Source: Kaistella sp. 97-N-M2 (GTDB lineage Bacteria > Bacteroidota > Bacteroidia > Flavobacteriales > Weeksellaceae). From it: a stretch of DNA of 64,000 nucleotides. Shown here one piece after another: positions 1 to 9,800 of the stretch (the first letter of the stretch is position 1; each line of letters starts with the position of its first letter). The notes under the pieces were generated by a model. It did not search any database. It was not told the origin of the DNA and saw nothing but the letters and a program-made list of their open reading frames with translations. The stretch is taken from contig NZ_CP090976.1 of NCBI RefSeq assembly GCF_021513235.1, forward strand, positions 1,674,001-1,738,000, read 5' to 3'. The translations under genes were made by a program, and so were the position numbers.

Positions 1-1
1 G

Positions 2-1090
2 ATTGCGGTGGCGAATAAAGATACGGGCGTTAATACCTATGGATATAATTTGATAGGAAATCCTTATCCGTCCAATATCGATCTTCTGAAATTGTATGAT
101 CTTAATGGCGGCAGAACAGGTTCGTCTCAGATTGAATCGCCGAATATCAGTGCGACATTTTACTTCTGGGACAATACGGGAAACACGCAGATGACCCAGC
201 AGGGAAGCGGGTACGGCGGTCAGGCCTATGCGATATTCAACGTTTTGTCCGGTGTAAACGGAACCGGAACAAAATCGATGCTCGGTTCGAAAGTGCCGAC
301 CAATATCGTGAAAGTAGGGCAGGGCTTTATGACAAGATCTCTGATCGCCGCGTATAATTTCAAATTCAATAACAGCATCAGAACAAATTCTACGTCCGTG
401 GTTGATTTTCTAGGCCAAAGACAAGCGGGAATACAAGATGACCGGTACTGGCTTCAAATGACCGCACCGTCGGGAATTACATCGACGATCGCGATTGTTT
501 ATTACGCGGGCGGCAACAATTTGTTCGGCGCGGAAGATTCCCGCAGCCTGGGCGGGTCCGATGCCCTTTACAGCCGCGTGGAAAGTGAAAAAGTTGCCAT
601 CGACGGAAGAAGCGCTTTTGTGAAGACGGATGAAGTACCGTTGGGAACGCAGCATTATGCAGAGGGCAACTATACGCTCAGCCTGGATGCGGCGGAAGGC
701 CGCTTCGCGAACGGGCAAAACATTTATCTGAAGGACGTTCGGACGGGCATTATTACGAACTTAAGTGCCGGATCGTACACTTTTGCCGCAAGTGCGGGCG
801 CCAGTACGGGCAGGTTTGAAATCATCTACGAGCCCGAGGCAGTTTTAGCCACGGATTCGGCCGTGAAGGACGATGTTCTGGTTTACCGCAAAGGCGGTGA
901 TTTCGTTGTAAAAGCCGCCTCGAAAGCAATAACTACGCTGGAAATGTACGATGCGGTGGGACGTTTGCTATACAAAGCGCGGCCAAACACCACCGAGGTC
1001 ACCGTTCCGGCGGAACGATTCCCGGGTGGTGTTTATATCCTGCGAATTGACCAGCACGGTTTGCTGACGATGAAAAAGGTGATGAAATAA
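2..1090 (+). CDS. T9SS type A sorting domain surface protein, C-terminal part (5' end outside window)
   Basis: The reading frame is open to the window edge, so this is the tail of a larger gene; the GTG at 8 is not a credible start. About 360 residues are visible. They carry the motif GYNLIGNPYPSN, the WDN...QQGSGY segment, the VKVGQGFM motif, a block reading YTFAASAGASTGRFEIIYEP and a final beta-sandwich of about 75 residues ending in MKKVMK, which is the usual form of the T9SS type A sorting domain. Such proteins are carried across the outer membrane by the Por/Spr machinery, and the tail is removed on export. The same block ends the next two genes, so this is the first of three tandem paralogues. 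Base composition looks more GC-rich than in the third copy. The function of the missing N-terminal part is unknown. Confidence 0.9.
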   Translation: MAVANKDTGVNTYGYNLIGNPYPSNIDLLKLYDLNGGRTGSSQIESPNISATFYFWDNTGNTQMTQQGSGYGGQAYAIFNVLSGVNGTGTKSMLGSKVPTNIVKVGQGFMTRSLIAAYNFKFNNSIRTNSTSVVDFLGQRQAGIQDDRYWLQMTAPSGITSTIAIVYYAGGNNLFGAEDSRSLGGSDALYSRVESEKVAIDGRSAFVKTDEVPLGTQHYAEGNYTLSLDAAEGRFANGQNIYLKDVRTGIITNLSAGSYTFAASAGASTGRFEIIYEPEAVLATDSAVKDDVLVYRKGGDFVVKAASKAITTLEMYDAVGRLLYKARPNTTEVTVPAERFPGGVYILRIDQHGLLTMKKVMK

Positions 1091-1113
1091 AAACATTGCA
1101 TGCTGGTGTCTTT

Positions 1114-1146
1114 AATCTCAAATCTTTTCGGTTTGAGATTTTTTTT
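1114..1146 (+). terminator. Rho-independent terminator
   Basis: Perfect 9-bp arms, AATCTCAAA and TTTGAGATT, around a 9-base loop, followed by six T. It lies 24 bases after the stop codon of the first T9SS gene. Confidence 0.85.
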
Positions 1147-1292
1147 GTGAGCGCGCTGTGCCATTATGGACGGAATTAATTCTTAGGAATTTCAATTATT
1201 GCGAAAAATATTTTTCGTTAAAATAGGTATTGAGATAAAAATTGTTAATCAAAAAAGGTGTTTTCACCCTGAAAGTGAAGGTGTTCTTTCCC

Positions 1293-1300
1293 TAAATTTG
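1293..1300 (+). promoter_or_regulatory. Candidate -7 promoter element
   Basis: TAAATTTG is a perfect match to the Bacteroidota -7 consensus TAnnTTTG and lies 63 bases before the preferred ATG of the next gene. No TTTG is found at the expected -33 position, so this is only half supported. Confidence 0.45.
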
Positions 1301-1362
1301 GTAGTATTTTATAGTGATTGTACAGATTCTATAAAATACAAACCAACACAAAACACAAATTG

Positions 1363-4300
1363 ATGAAAAATTTTTATTTACTCCCATTGCGGGTGTCATT
1401 GCTATTGTGCGTGCTTTTCAGTTCACCTCTGCTGCTTGGACAAACCAGAACTGAAGCGGCACAACTTAACAAAGTTTCAAACAGGATTGATATCAGAAGA
1501 CTTAGCAATAGGACTTTGCAGACTCTCAAGTCCAAAGATTTAAACAAAGTACTTGTAACATCTGATAGTTTGCCGTTGGATGTAATGAAAAGTAAGAGAG
1601 AAGTTTTATCCAGAAGGAACGCCACCTCAAAAACGTTTGTAAATGAGGATGATAGCTTTACCTCTTTGATTGCTGCAGGCCCTATCCATTATCGGAATAA
1701 TGGAAAGTGGGAAGATATTGTAACTTCCATCAAAAAAGAAAAGGCAGGTATTTACGGTTACAGTAACAAAGCCAATATAATGGAGTCCTACTATGGTGAA
1801 AATTCGAGAACGGGTATAAAATCTGTCATAAAAGAAGGCGAACTGACAGAGTTTCTAAATACTAGCATGTATTGGGAAAAAAATGGAGTTGCTATTAATA
1901 AAATTGCAAACTCAGGAGCGCCCGCGACCCTAAAAGCGGATGAACTTTATTACAAAAATATCTATGGAACGATTTCGGCAGAGTTTAAATCGCTTACGGG
2001 AAAAAGAAAACTCACTTATGTCATTCCCGATATTTTAGCACTCGGCAAAATTCCCGCAGAGGCAGAATATTTGGTCTTTTCGGAAGATATTCATTTACCA
2101 CAAGGATGGAAGTACAAATTAAATGGCAATGTTCTTCTGCTTGAAGATACACAGGATGAACCTGTTTTTCTTTATCATGCGCCGGTTGTTTTTGAAGAAT
2201 ATCTGAGCAGTGAAAAATTTCAATTGACAAAAGATAAACCTGTTCATATTGAAGTTAAAGTCAAAGGAAATATAATTACTTATTTGCTCAAAATAAAACA
2301 AAGTTGGCTGAACGATGATTCGCGAATATTTCCTTTAGCTATTGATCCCTCCATTAGTGCGTATCCCAAAAATGAGGTTTATTCTTCGGGTCTATGTGAT
2401 TCGAGCGGTGTCGGTTTTGATGACATTATCCAAATTGGATACTGGTATAATGATGAAATTGATGGGTATGTTCGTTTTGATCTCTCAGCGATTCCCGCTG
2501 GTTCTACCATTACTTCAACTACATCAAGATTGTGGAGATATAATGGTCAGGGCGTAATGAGTGGCAGTAGAAACTATATTCCCGGAAGCAGTAATCTAGA
2601 TCCTCGTCATTGGTTGGCTTATCAAAATTCAGGAGTATTTGGCTATTATTATGAAGATATGTTTTATTCGTATACAGGAAATCTTTCTACTGCCAATTCT
2701 ACAAACTTCAATACTAATAATCAGTTTAAAGATAACATATTTAGTGCTGCCGGTAGGACGAATGTGCAAAATGGATTAGCAGATGGGTATGTAAATATTT
2801 TATTTTATCCGACTGGAAATGCTTGGACTCCAATAAATGGCGCAGGCAATTATGGAGTTTTTTACGGTTACAGTGCTGCTACTAACAGAAAGCCATATCT
2901 TAATATAACTTATACTTCTGCATGTTCTACCATTACATCTGCATCGTCAGACAGATATATTAACGACGTAAAATTTTTAGGAACGTTAAATCCTGATACA
3001 GATCAAACTTCTGATTACACCTCCCCAGGTTATAAAGATTACAGAGCGGCAAGCGCGAAAGCAAAGCAGATACCAGGAGGAGGTATTAATGTTTTTATAA
3101 ACACGACTGGTAGTGCTTCAGTCCGTCCAAGTTATATTAAGGCTTGGGTTGATTGGAATAAAGATGGCATTTATGATCCGGTTACTGAAAAAGTATTTGA
3201 TTCGGGAAGTGTTTTGACGGTTTCAACCACCTTTGGCTACGTTGTGCCTTTGGGTACTCTTGCCGGAAATTATAATATAAGGCTACGAAATTATTACTAC
3301 GACTATCAATATGATAATGATGGATATTATTTTGGACCTTGCGGTCCCCGAGCAAATGGAGAAACAGAAGATTACAGTTTCGATGTAATTCCAGATTGTG
3401 CGGCGAAAATTACTGGCGTAACAAATGGTCAACGGTGCGGTTCGGGTACAGTCACTTTATCTGCAACAAAATCTGCAACGGCCACAGGATTTGAGTGGTA
3501 CAGTTCTGAATTTGGCGGGAGTGTTCTAGGTACTGGAAATACATATACCACAGTTGCTCTTTCTGAGGGCACTTATACTTATTATGTTAGTGCAACTAAT
3601 GGGACTTGTATCTCTGGTAAAAGAACACCAGTAAAAGCCGTAGTTAGTCCTACACCAAATATCACATTTTCCACCTCTAATCCTGATATATGTGGTAATG
3701 TAGCTTCAATAATAGTTACATCTTCAGGTGATAAACAGGAGGTGGAGTTATTTACAGAGACTTTCGAAAGTGGTCTCGGAAAATTTACTTCAAATTCTTT
3801 AATCGATAATGGTACGACTGTTAACGCTGCAACAGTTTGGCAAAACAAGAGTAGCACATTTATTCCGACTGGAGCGGTTTGGTATCCGGCAATTAACTCC
3901 GGTTCTAACAAATTTGCTTTCGCGACTTCAGACGTATTGCCTGTTTCGCAGCCTGATTATTCAATCAATACTGCTTTAACATATTCGTCTGTGGTTATCA
4001 ATACGACTGGATATCTAAATCTAAAATTATCCTTCGATGGATATTATTCATATTTTGGAACATCCGGCGAAGGATTATTCGTTGAGGTTTCTACAAATGG
4101 TACTACGTGGTTTACTGCACGAAATTTTAACTCAAATATTGGGATAGGAACTCGATTTGAAACCAAAGAAGTTGATTTATCTGCATACATTAATCAACCC
4201 AATCTGAGACTACGGTTCAGATACATGGCGGGTTGGGCTGATGGGGTTGCGATTGACAACATTAGACTGTATGGCGACAAGCCACTTGCAACCAATTTCA

Positions 4301-6135
4301 CATGGTCAGGAGATACAGGTACTATTTACAACGCTGCCGATTGTGTTTCAGCAGTTCCATCCGGCGGAGCCGCTTCCGTTTGCGTCAAACCAAATAGTGC
4401 AGATTTAGAAGTAAAGGAAAACTGGAACGTTAACGCCACTGCGAATTTAAGTAATGGATGTTCCGCCACCGCAACTATAATAATTCCGAACAACAGCAAG
4501 ATATGGAATACAACTGCCACAGACTGGTTAACAAATAATTGGAAGCCTAATAGCTCAGTTCCGATAGCGGACAAATGCGTCATCATCAAATCGCCCGTTA
4601 ATATTTTATCTTCAACGAACGCGGTAGCCAAAAACCTTCGTATTGAGAGCACCGGCAAATTGAACATTGCGGCTAACGGATCTTTGACGGTTACGGATGG
4701 CATCATCAACCAGGCCACAGATGCAGATCTCGTTATCGCTTCAGATGGCAACCTGAAACAGGTTACCGACGTGCCGGCATCTCCCAACACGGGTTCGGCT
4801 ACAGCCACACGAAATATAAAATTCCGAAATAACGCGAGGGCTGAGTACAATTATCTGATCTCGCCTGTGGTTGGACAAAGGCTGAAAACCATCTACCCAG
4901 GCATTTCGTATGTCCTGTATCATAATGAGGTCAATAATATGTTTGGCAACTCTTCCGGCGCCTATATTCCGGGCAGGGGCCTTGCCGTAAAAGAGGCTAC
5001 CATGGCGGGTGTCAGCGCGAATAATGTGGATGCCACCTTTAAAGGTGCTCTTGCCAACGGTATTATCAATTTCCCAATGGCCTATACGGACGCTGCGCAT
5101 GGATACAACCTCGTGGGAAATCCGTATCCTTCCAACATTAACCTGCAGACCTTTTATACGCTGAACAGCGGCAAAATATCGTCTACCATCTATTTTTGGG
5201 ACAACGCTGCGAATAATGTGTACCAACAGCAGGGAAGCGGGTACAATGGCAGAGCTTATGCCGTGCTTAATGCTTCCAACGGAATGGGAAATGCTGCGGG
5301 TTATCTTCTCAGTCCTCAGGAAACTCTTAATACTAAGGTACCTAACGCAATTGCCAAAGTGGGGCAAGGCTTTATGGTAAGAGCACTTGGTGCGGGCACC
5401 AATCTGGTGTTTAACAATTCCATCCGCACGACGGACAGTACGGGCGCCAGTTTCTTTAGCAAACCGGCAGATTCTGCAACGAACCGATACTGGCTGCGTC
5501 TCATTACGCCAACCGGTTTGGTTAATACGATTGGTGTGGTTTATTACGAGGGCGGTTCCGCCAGTTTCGGAATGGACGATTCCGAAATGAATGTGGATGC
5601 ATCCGACATGCTTTACAGTCTGGCAGACGATCGCCGCTTGCAGATCGAAGGACGCCCTGTTTTTGAAGATACCGAAAAAATTAATCTGGGCAGCCACCAT
5701 TTTGCAGCGGGCAACTATACGTTAAGTCCGGGAGACAAAGAAGGCATTTTCGCAGGTTCCCAAAACATCTATCTAAAAGACAAGCAGACGGGCACCATTA
5801 CCAATCTGAGTGAAGGCGATTATACGTTCGCAGCCAATGCAGGCGAAAGTACGGGCCGATTTGAAATTATTTATCAACCCGAAACTGTTTTAACAACCGA
5901 TGCTGTTTCGAAAGAGAAGCTGGTCGTGTATCGCAACGCCGGAGATTTTGTGGTGGAGGCGAAAAATACAAAGATCACGGAAATAGAAGTATATGATACC
6001 AGTGGAAGGTTAGTGTATGCTGCTCAGCCGCACTCTGTACAAGCCCGTATAGACGCAGGTGCATTCAGCAACGGCATCTATATTCTACGCGTTAATCAGA
6101 ATGGCGAGATCACCGCACGAAAAATTATTAAGTAA
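1363..6135 (+). CDS. Giant T9SS type A surface protein with GEVED and Ig-like domains
   Basis: About 1590 residues. The ATG at 1363 is chosen over the TTG at 1318 because it opens directly into a signal peptide (MKNFYLLPLRVSLLLCVLFS...) and lies downstream of the candidate promoter. Residues about 40-340 resemble the uncharacterised N-terminal region found in front of wall-associated or RHS-type modules and end in FPLAIDPSI. Residues about 570-675 form a GEVED domain (WVDWNKDGIYD, then GETEDYSFDV). An Ig-like domain follows (about 683-765), then a jelly-roll-like segment (ETFESGLGKF, to about 975). From about residue 1163 the protein carries the block shared with its two neighbours, and the last 75 residues are a type A sorting domain. 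A cell-surface adhesin or a shed protein is likely; no catalytic motif was seen. Confidence 0.9.
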   Translation: MKNFYLLPLRVSLLLCVLFSSPLLLGQTRTEAAQLNKVSNRIDIRRLSNRTLQTLKSKDLNKVLVTSDSLPLDVMKSKREVLSRRNATSKTFVNEDDSFTSLIAAGPIHYRNNGKWEDIVTSIKKEKAGIYGYSNKANIMESYYGENSRTGIKSVIKEGELTEFLNTSMYWEKNGVAINKIANSGAPATLKADELYYKNIYGTISAEFKSLTGKRKLTYVIPDILALGKIPAEAEYLVFSEDIHLPQGWKYKLNGNVLLLEDTQDEPVFLYHAPVVFEEYLSSEKFQLTKDKPVHIEVKVKGNIITYLLKIKQSWLNDDSRIFPLAIDPSISAYPKNEVYSSGLCDSSGVGFDDIIQIGYWYNDEIDGYVRFDLSAIPAGSTITSTTSRLWRYNGQGVMSGSRNYIPGSSNLDPRHWLAYQNSGVFGYYYEDMFYSYTGNLSTANSTNFNTNNQFKDNIFSAAGRTNVQNGLADGYVNILFYPTGNAWTPINGAGNYGVFYGYSAATNRKPYLNITYTSACSTITSASSDRYINDVKFLGTLNPDTDQTSDYTSPGYKDYRAASAKAKQIPGGGINVFINTTGSASVRPSYIKAWVDWNKDGIYDPVTEKVFDSGSVLTVSTTFGYVVPLGTLAGNYNIRLRNYYYDYQYDNDGYYFGPCGPRANGETEDYSFDVIPDCAAKITGVTNGQRCGSGTVTLSATKSATATGFEWYSSEFGGSVLGTGNTYTTVALSEGTYTYYVSATNGTCISGKRTPVKAVVSPTPNITFSTSNPDICGNVASIIVTSSGDKQEVELFTETFESGLGKFTSNSLIDNGTTVNAATVWQNKSSTFIPTGAVWYPAINSGSNKFAFATSDVLPVSQPDYSINTALTYSSVVINTTGYLNLKLSFDGYYSYFGTSGEGLFVEVSTNGTTWFTARNFNSNIGIGTRFETKEVDLSAYINQPNLRLRFRYMAGWADGVAIDNIRLYGDKPLATNFTWSGDTGTIYNAADCVSAVPSGGAASVCVKPNSADLEVKENWNVNATANLSNGCSATATIIIPNNSKIWNTTATDWLTNNWKPNSSVPIADKCVIIKSPVNILSSTNAVAKNLRIESTGKLNIAANGSLTVTDGIINQATDADLVIASDGNLKQVTDVPASPNTGSATATRNIKFRNNARAEYNYLISPVVGQRLKTIYPGISYVLYHNEVNNMFGNSSGAYIPGRGLAVKEATMAGVSANNVDATFKGALANGIINFPMAYTDAAHGYNLVGNPYPSNINLQTFYTLNSGKISSTIYFWDNAANNVYQQQGSGYNGRAYAVLNASNGMGNAAGYLLSPQETLNTKVPNAIAKVGQGFMVRALGAGTNLVFNNSIRTTDSTGASFFSKPADSATNRYWLRLITPTGLVNTIGVVYYEGGSASFGMDDSEMNVDASDMLYSLADDRRLQIEGRPVFEDTEKINLGSHHFAAGNYTLSPGDKEGIFAGSQNIYLKDKQTGTITNLSEGDYTFAANAGESTGRFEIIYQPETVLTTDAVSKEKLVVYRNAGDFVVEAKNTKITEIEVYDTSGRLVYAAQPHSVQARIDAGAFSNGIYILRVNQNGEITARKIIK

Positions 6136-6150
6136 AATTCAGTGCTCTAT

Positions 6151-6186
6151 AAAAGTCCCAATCTTTTCTGAAGGTTGGGGCTTTTC
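6151..6186 (+). terminator. Rho-independent terminator
   Basis: Eleven-bp arms AAAAGTCCCAA and TTGGGGCTTTT with one G-U pair, 15 bases after the stop of the GEVED T9SS gene. The T tract is part of the stem, as is common in this group. Confidence 0.75.
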
Positions 6187-6803
6187 TGTCTATAATGATA
6201 AAGGATTGAGTGTTGGGTATAATTACGACGTTTTACTTATGTATCAGATAGTAAGCGATTTTTATTATTTCGGTATTCATAACTTAAAATGTATTTTATT
6301 ATTCTTTATTAAAGTTCTTATTATTATTAACAATGTATAATTAATGCTTTTGTTTATTAAATTTCGCAACACGAAGAAGTGATATGTATTAAATATCATA
6401 TTTTTTGAGATTTTTAACAAAAATATTACTAATTTTGTGCACGCTAAAAAAAATGTAAGATTTGTTTTTACTTTAGCGCTAAACACAAATGACATTCCGA
6501 TAATGAGAAAAAAAACGCTTATTCCGCATGAATTGCACATAAAAGGGATTGTCCATCCTATTACACTTATACTTCTTATCGTTAATATGCTCTGCACCAA
6601 AGTGTGTCGGGAATATGCTCTGCACCAAAGTGTGTCGGGCTTTTTTCATGTCTGTTCAATATTTAAAATAAGGCGTGAAATTTCAAAATAGTGCACTTAG
6701 CAACGCTCATACTTCCATTTTAAATATTTCGAATCTTTCAACTCAAATTGAATTATAAGCCGACAAAAACTGCGTCTTTGATTTTAAAAAATAAACACAA
6801 CAT
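6187..6803. other. Long intergenic region with a palindrome and a tandem repeat
   Basis: No convincing gene was found here. The stretch is AT-rich and holds a perfect 12-bp palindrome TTTAGCGCTAAA (6472-6483), a TAATTTTG element (6430-6437) that fits the -7 consensus, and a perfect 28-bp tandem repeat (6584-6639). Short open frames in this stretch show no codon bias or recognisable motif. It probably holds a long leader or regulatory region for the third T9SS gene, or the scar of an inserted element. Confidence 0.6.
6584..6639. repeat. Perfect 28-bp tandem repeat, two copies
   Basis: Two identical, directly abutting 28-base units (6584-6611 and 6612-6639), each beginning AATATGCTCTGCACC and ending GTGTGTCGGG. 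The copies are exact in otherwise drifting intergenic DNA, so the duplication is recent or selected. The unit could be the end of a mobile element or an operator. Two copies without a spacer do not make a CRISPR. Confidence 0.85.
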
Positions 6804-9800
6804 ATGAAAAAAATTGACCTATTGATAAAAAAAGGTATAGATTTTCTGAAAAATTCAGCTACTGTACTTTTTGAAATTCCAAAAAAGACGAATAAAAATA
6901 TTTTCTTAGCATTCGTATTATTAATTGCTTTTAATACGTCTGTATACTCACAGTGTAGTTATACAGCGTTGACAAATCCAAATCCTAAGGTTGGAGAGGA
7001 CTATACTTTCTGTATTGATAATGTTAATACTATTGCAACACCCGCTGTCCACGCAGGTCAATATGTAGTTGTTAATGTCGTCCAAGGGTTTAATTATACA
7101 TTTTCAGTGGGTGATATTTTTACTTCTCAGGAAAACTTAACACTCTTTAATGCAGAGAACAATTCAAATAATGGTCTTGGCACTACAAGCTACAACAGTG
7201 GAAATATCGGTGCTTATATTAATTGGACATCAACTTTTTCTGGAAAGGTAAAAATACAGCTTTCCCGCGCAAGTTGTGATAATACTATAAATGATCGAAA
7301 TGGTAGTTTGACCCTTAAATTAAATAATATAGGGAATAAAAAGGATGACCAAACTCTAACCAATACAGATAAGTGGATAGGACATGTTTACAATTTAAGT
7401 TCTGGTACCGGGATTCCTCCTGGCGGAAATTCATCGGAAACACCAACGGCAAGTGATCCATTTGTAAACTCAAATTATGTTGGCTATTATTCTACTGCTA
7501 ACGAAGAAATTAATGAAGGTTTTGGTGGAGATAATGCGTGTTTTTTAGTGACTTCTGCTGCGACTACAATCTACACTGAAAAATTTGCAGTTCGCTACCG
7601 GATGAATTCGAAAAGACCTGCAGGTTATTATTTCATAAATGTAACAGGCGATGATGGTGTGAGAGCTTATGTTGACGGTGTTTTGGTTGTTAATGAATGG
7701 AGAGAACAGGGCGCCACGTCTTACTGTGATAATTTAATATACTTGAACGGCAATAGCAACTTAATCCTCGACTATTACGAAAACGGTGGGCAAAATGTGG
7801 TTAAATTTACCTTGAAACCATTTGTTGAAAATAATAATCCTAATATAATTACAGGTTCAACTTCTTATAATTTATGTTCAGGGAGTTCGCCTGGGACCTT
7901 AAGTGCAAATCCGTATACACCGTCCTGTGGCGCAAACCCATCGAGACCAAACGTTGGATATCAATGGCAAACATCTTCTGATAATGTTTTATGGACCGAC
8001 ATAAATTCAGCGGGGAATTTACAGAACTATGACGTGCCAGCACTCAGTCCGCTCACAAATACCGTTCGTTATTACAGAAGACTTGTGAAATCAAGAGGTT
8101 CAAATGATGCTACCGGGGGTGTAGTAAGTAATATAATCACAGTAAATACAAACGCGGCCACTGTTGGAGGTGCTGTGAACGGTGGTACAACCATTTGTTC
8201 CGGAGTTTCCAGTGGAGTATTGACGTTATCTGGTCAAACGGGAAATGTAGTGAGATGGGAAAGCGCCCCAAATGCTTCAGGTCCATGGTCGCCAATCCCT
8301 AATACCAATTCCACATACATCTCTGGTCCTCTAACGCAGACTACTCTTTTTAGAGCCGTGGTACAAAATGGTGCTTGTGCGGTGGCAACTTCGTCATCCA
8401 CAACTGTAACTGTTAATCCCGCTCCTTTGTTAACTACACAGCCAACGGCGCTAACCATTTGCGAAAATACTTCTGGTAGCTTTTCCGTAGTAACTTCGGC
8501 GACAAATCCAACTTATCAATGGCAGTATTCGAAAGATAACACAAACTGGACAAATATAAGCGCTACTCTTGGTCCTAATGCCACTAATTATACCACTGCA
8601 ACAGTTACTTTTAGTAATACTCCATTTGCGTATAATGGTTATTATATAAGATGTTTAGTATCAGCAAGTACAAGTTGTACAACCATTTCTAATGCTGTTT
8701 TACTCACGGTGAACCCCAAACTTTCAGCTCCCACAATAGGAACAGTTACACAACCAACCTGCTCCACTGCCACAGGAAGTACTGTTTTAAATGGATTACC
8801 CGTGGGTTCATGGTTACTTACCAGAAATCCTGGAAATGTTACCATTGCAGGAACAGGAACAAGTGCAACCATTACAGGGCTTGTCGCAGGAACAAGCTAT
8901 ACTTTTTCTGTAAACAGTTTCACTAATGGATTAAAAGCAGATTATTTCAAAAATATCACCCTCGGTGGTCCGCCCACATTGACGCGTACGGATCCAACAA
9001 TTAATTTTGACTGGGGAAATGGAAGTCCTGATACAGTGATCCCCGTTGACGGTTTTTCCGCAAGATGGTCAGGCCTTGTACAACCAATTTATAGCGAGAA
9101 CTATACTTTCTCAACACTTAGTGATGATGGTATAAGGTTATGGGTGAATGGGGTGAAACTTATTGATAACTGGAATGATCACTCCCCAATAACTAATACA
9201 GGAAGCATCTTGCTCACAGCCGGGGTGAAATACGATATTATCTTGGAATATTATGAAAATGCAGGAGGTGCTGTGTCTAAATTGTCATGGAGCAGTACAA
9301 GTCAGAGTCTTCAAATAATTCCGACCGCACAGTTATTTACTGTAAGTGGTTGTGATTCTCCGCCTTCGGCTAATGTGGTAATCAACCCACAACCTGCAAC
9401 GCCGGACGCACCAACTGTAACAACTACGACACCGACCTGTTCAATACAGGGAACCGCAAAAATTAACAATTATATAGCCACCAATAGTTACATATTTTCT
9501 CCCACTGGACCAACTGTTGGAAATGGTGGAGTAATTTCTGGTTTAGTACCTGGAACAAGTTATACAGTTACGACCACAGATGGAAATTGTACTTCTGTAG
9601 CTAGCGCTTCCTTCTCTGTTGCCGCGAAATTAACAACACCGGAAGCACCAACTGTAACAACTACGGCACCGACCTGTTCAATACAGGGAACCGCAAAAAT
9701 TAACAATTATATAGCCACCAATAGTTACATATTTTCTCCCACTGGACCAACTGTTGGAAATGGTGGAGTAATTTCTGGTTTAGAAGTTGGAACAAATTAT

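Noticed and set aside
4741-5700. 319-codon open frame on the minus strand opposite the GEVED T9SS gene
   Set aside because: It is antisense to the conserved C-terminal block of that gene, has no recognisable motif and no promoter, and reflects codon bias of the real gene.
6584-6639. Tandem repeat as a CRISPR array
   Set aside because: Only two copies, no spacer between them, and no cas gene in the window.
6437-6691. 84-codon plus-strand frame across the 28-bp tandem repeat
   Set aside because: It depends on a non-ATG start, has no codon bias, and the duplicated peptide merely follows from the DNA repeat.
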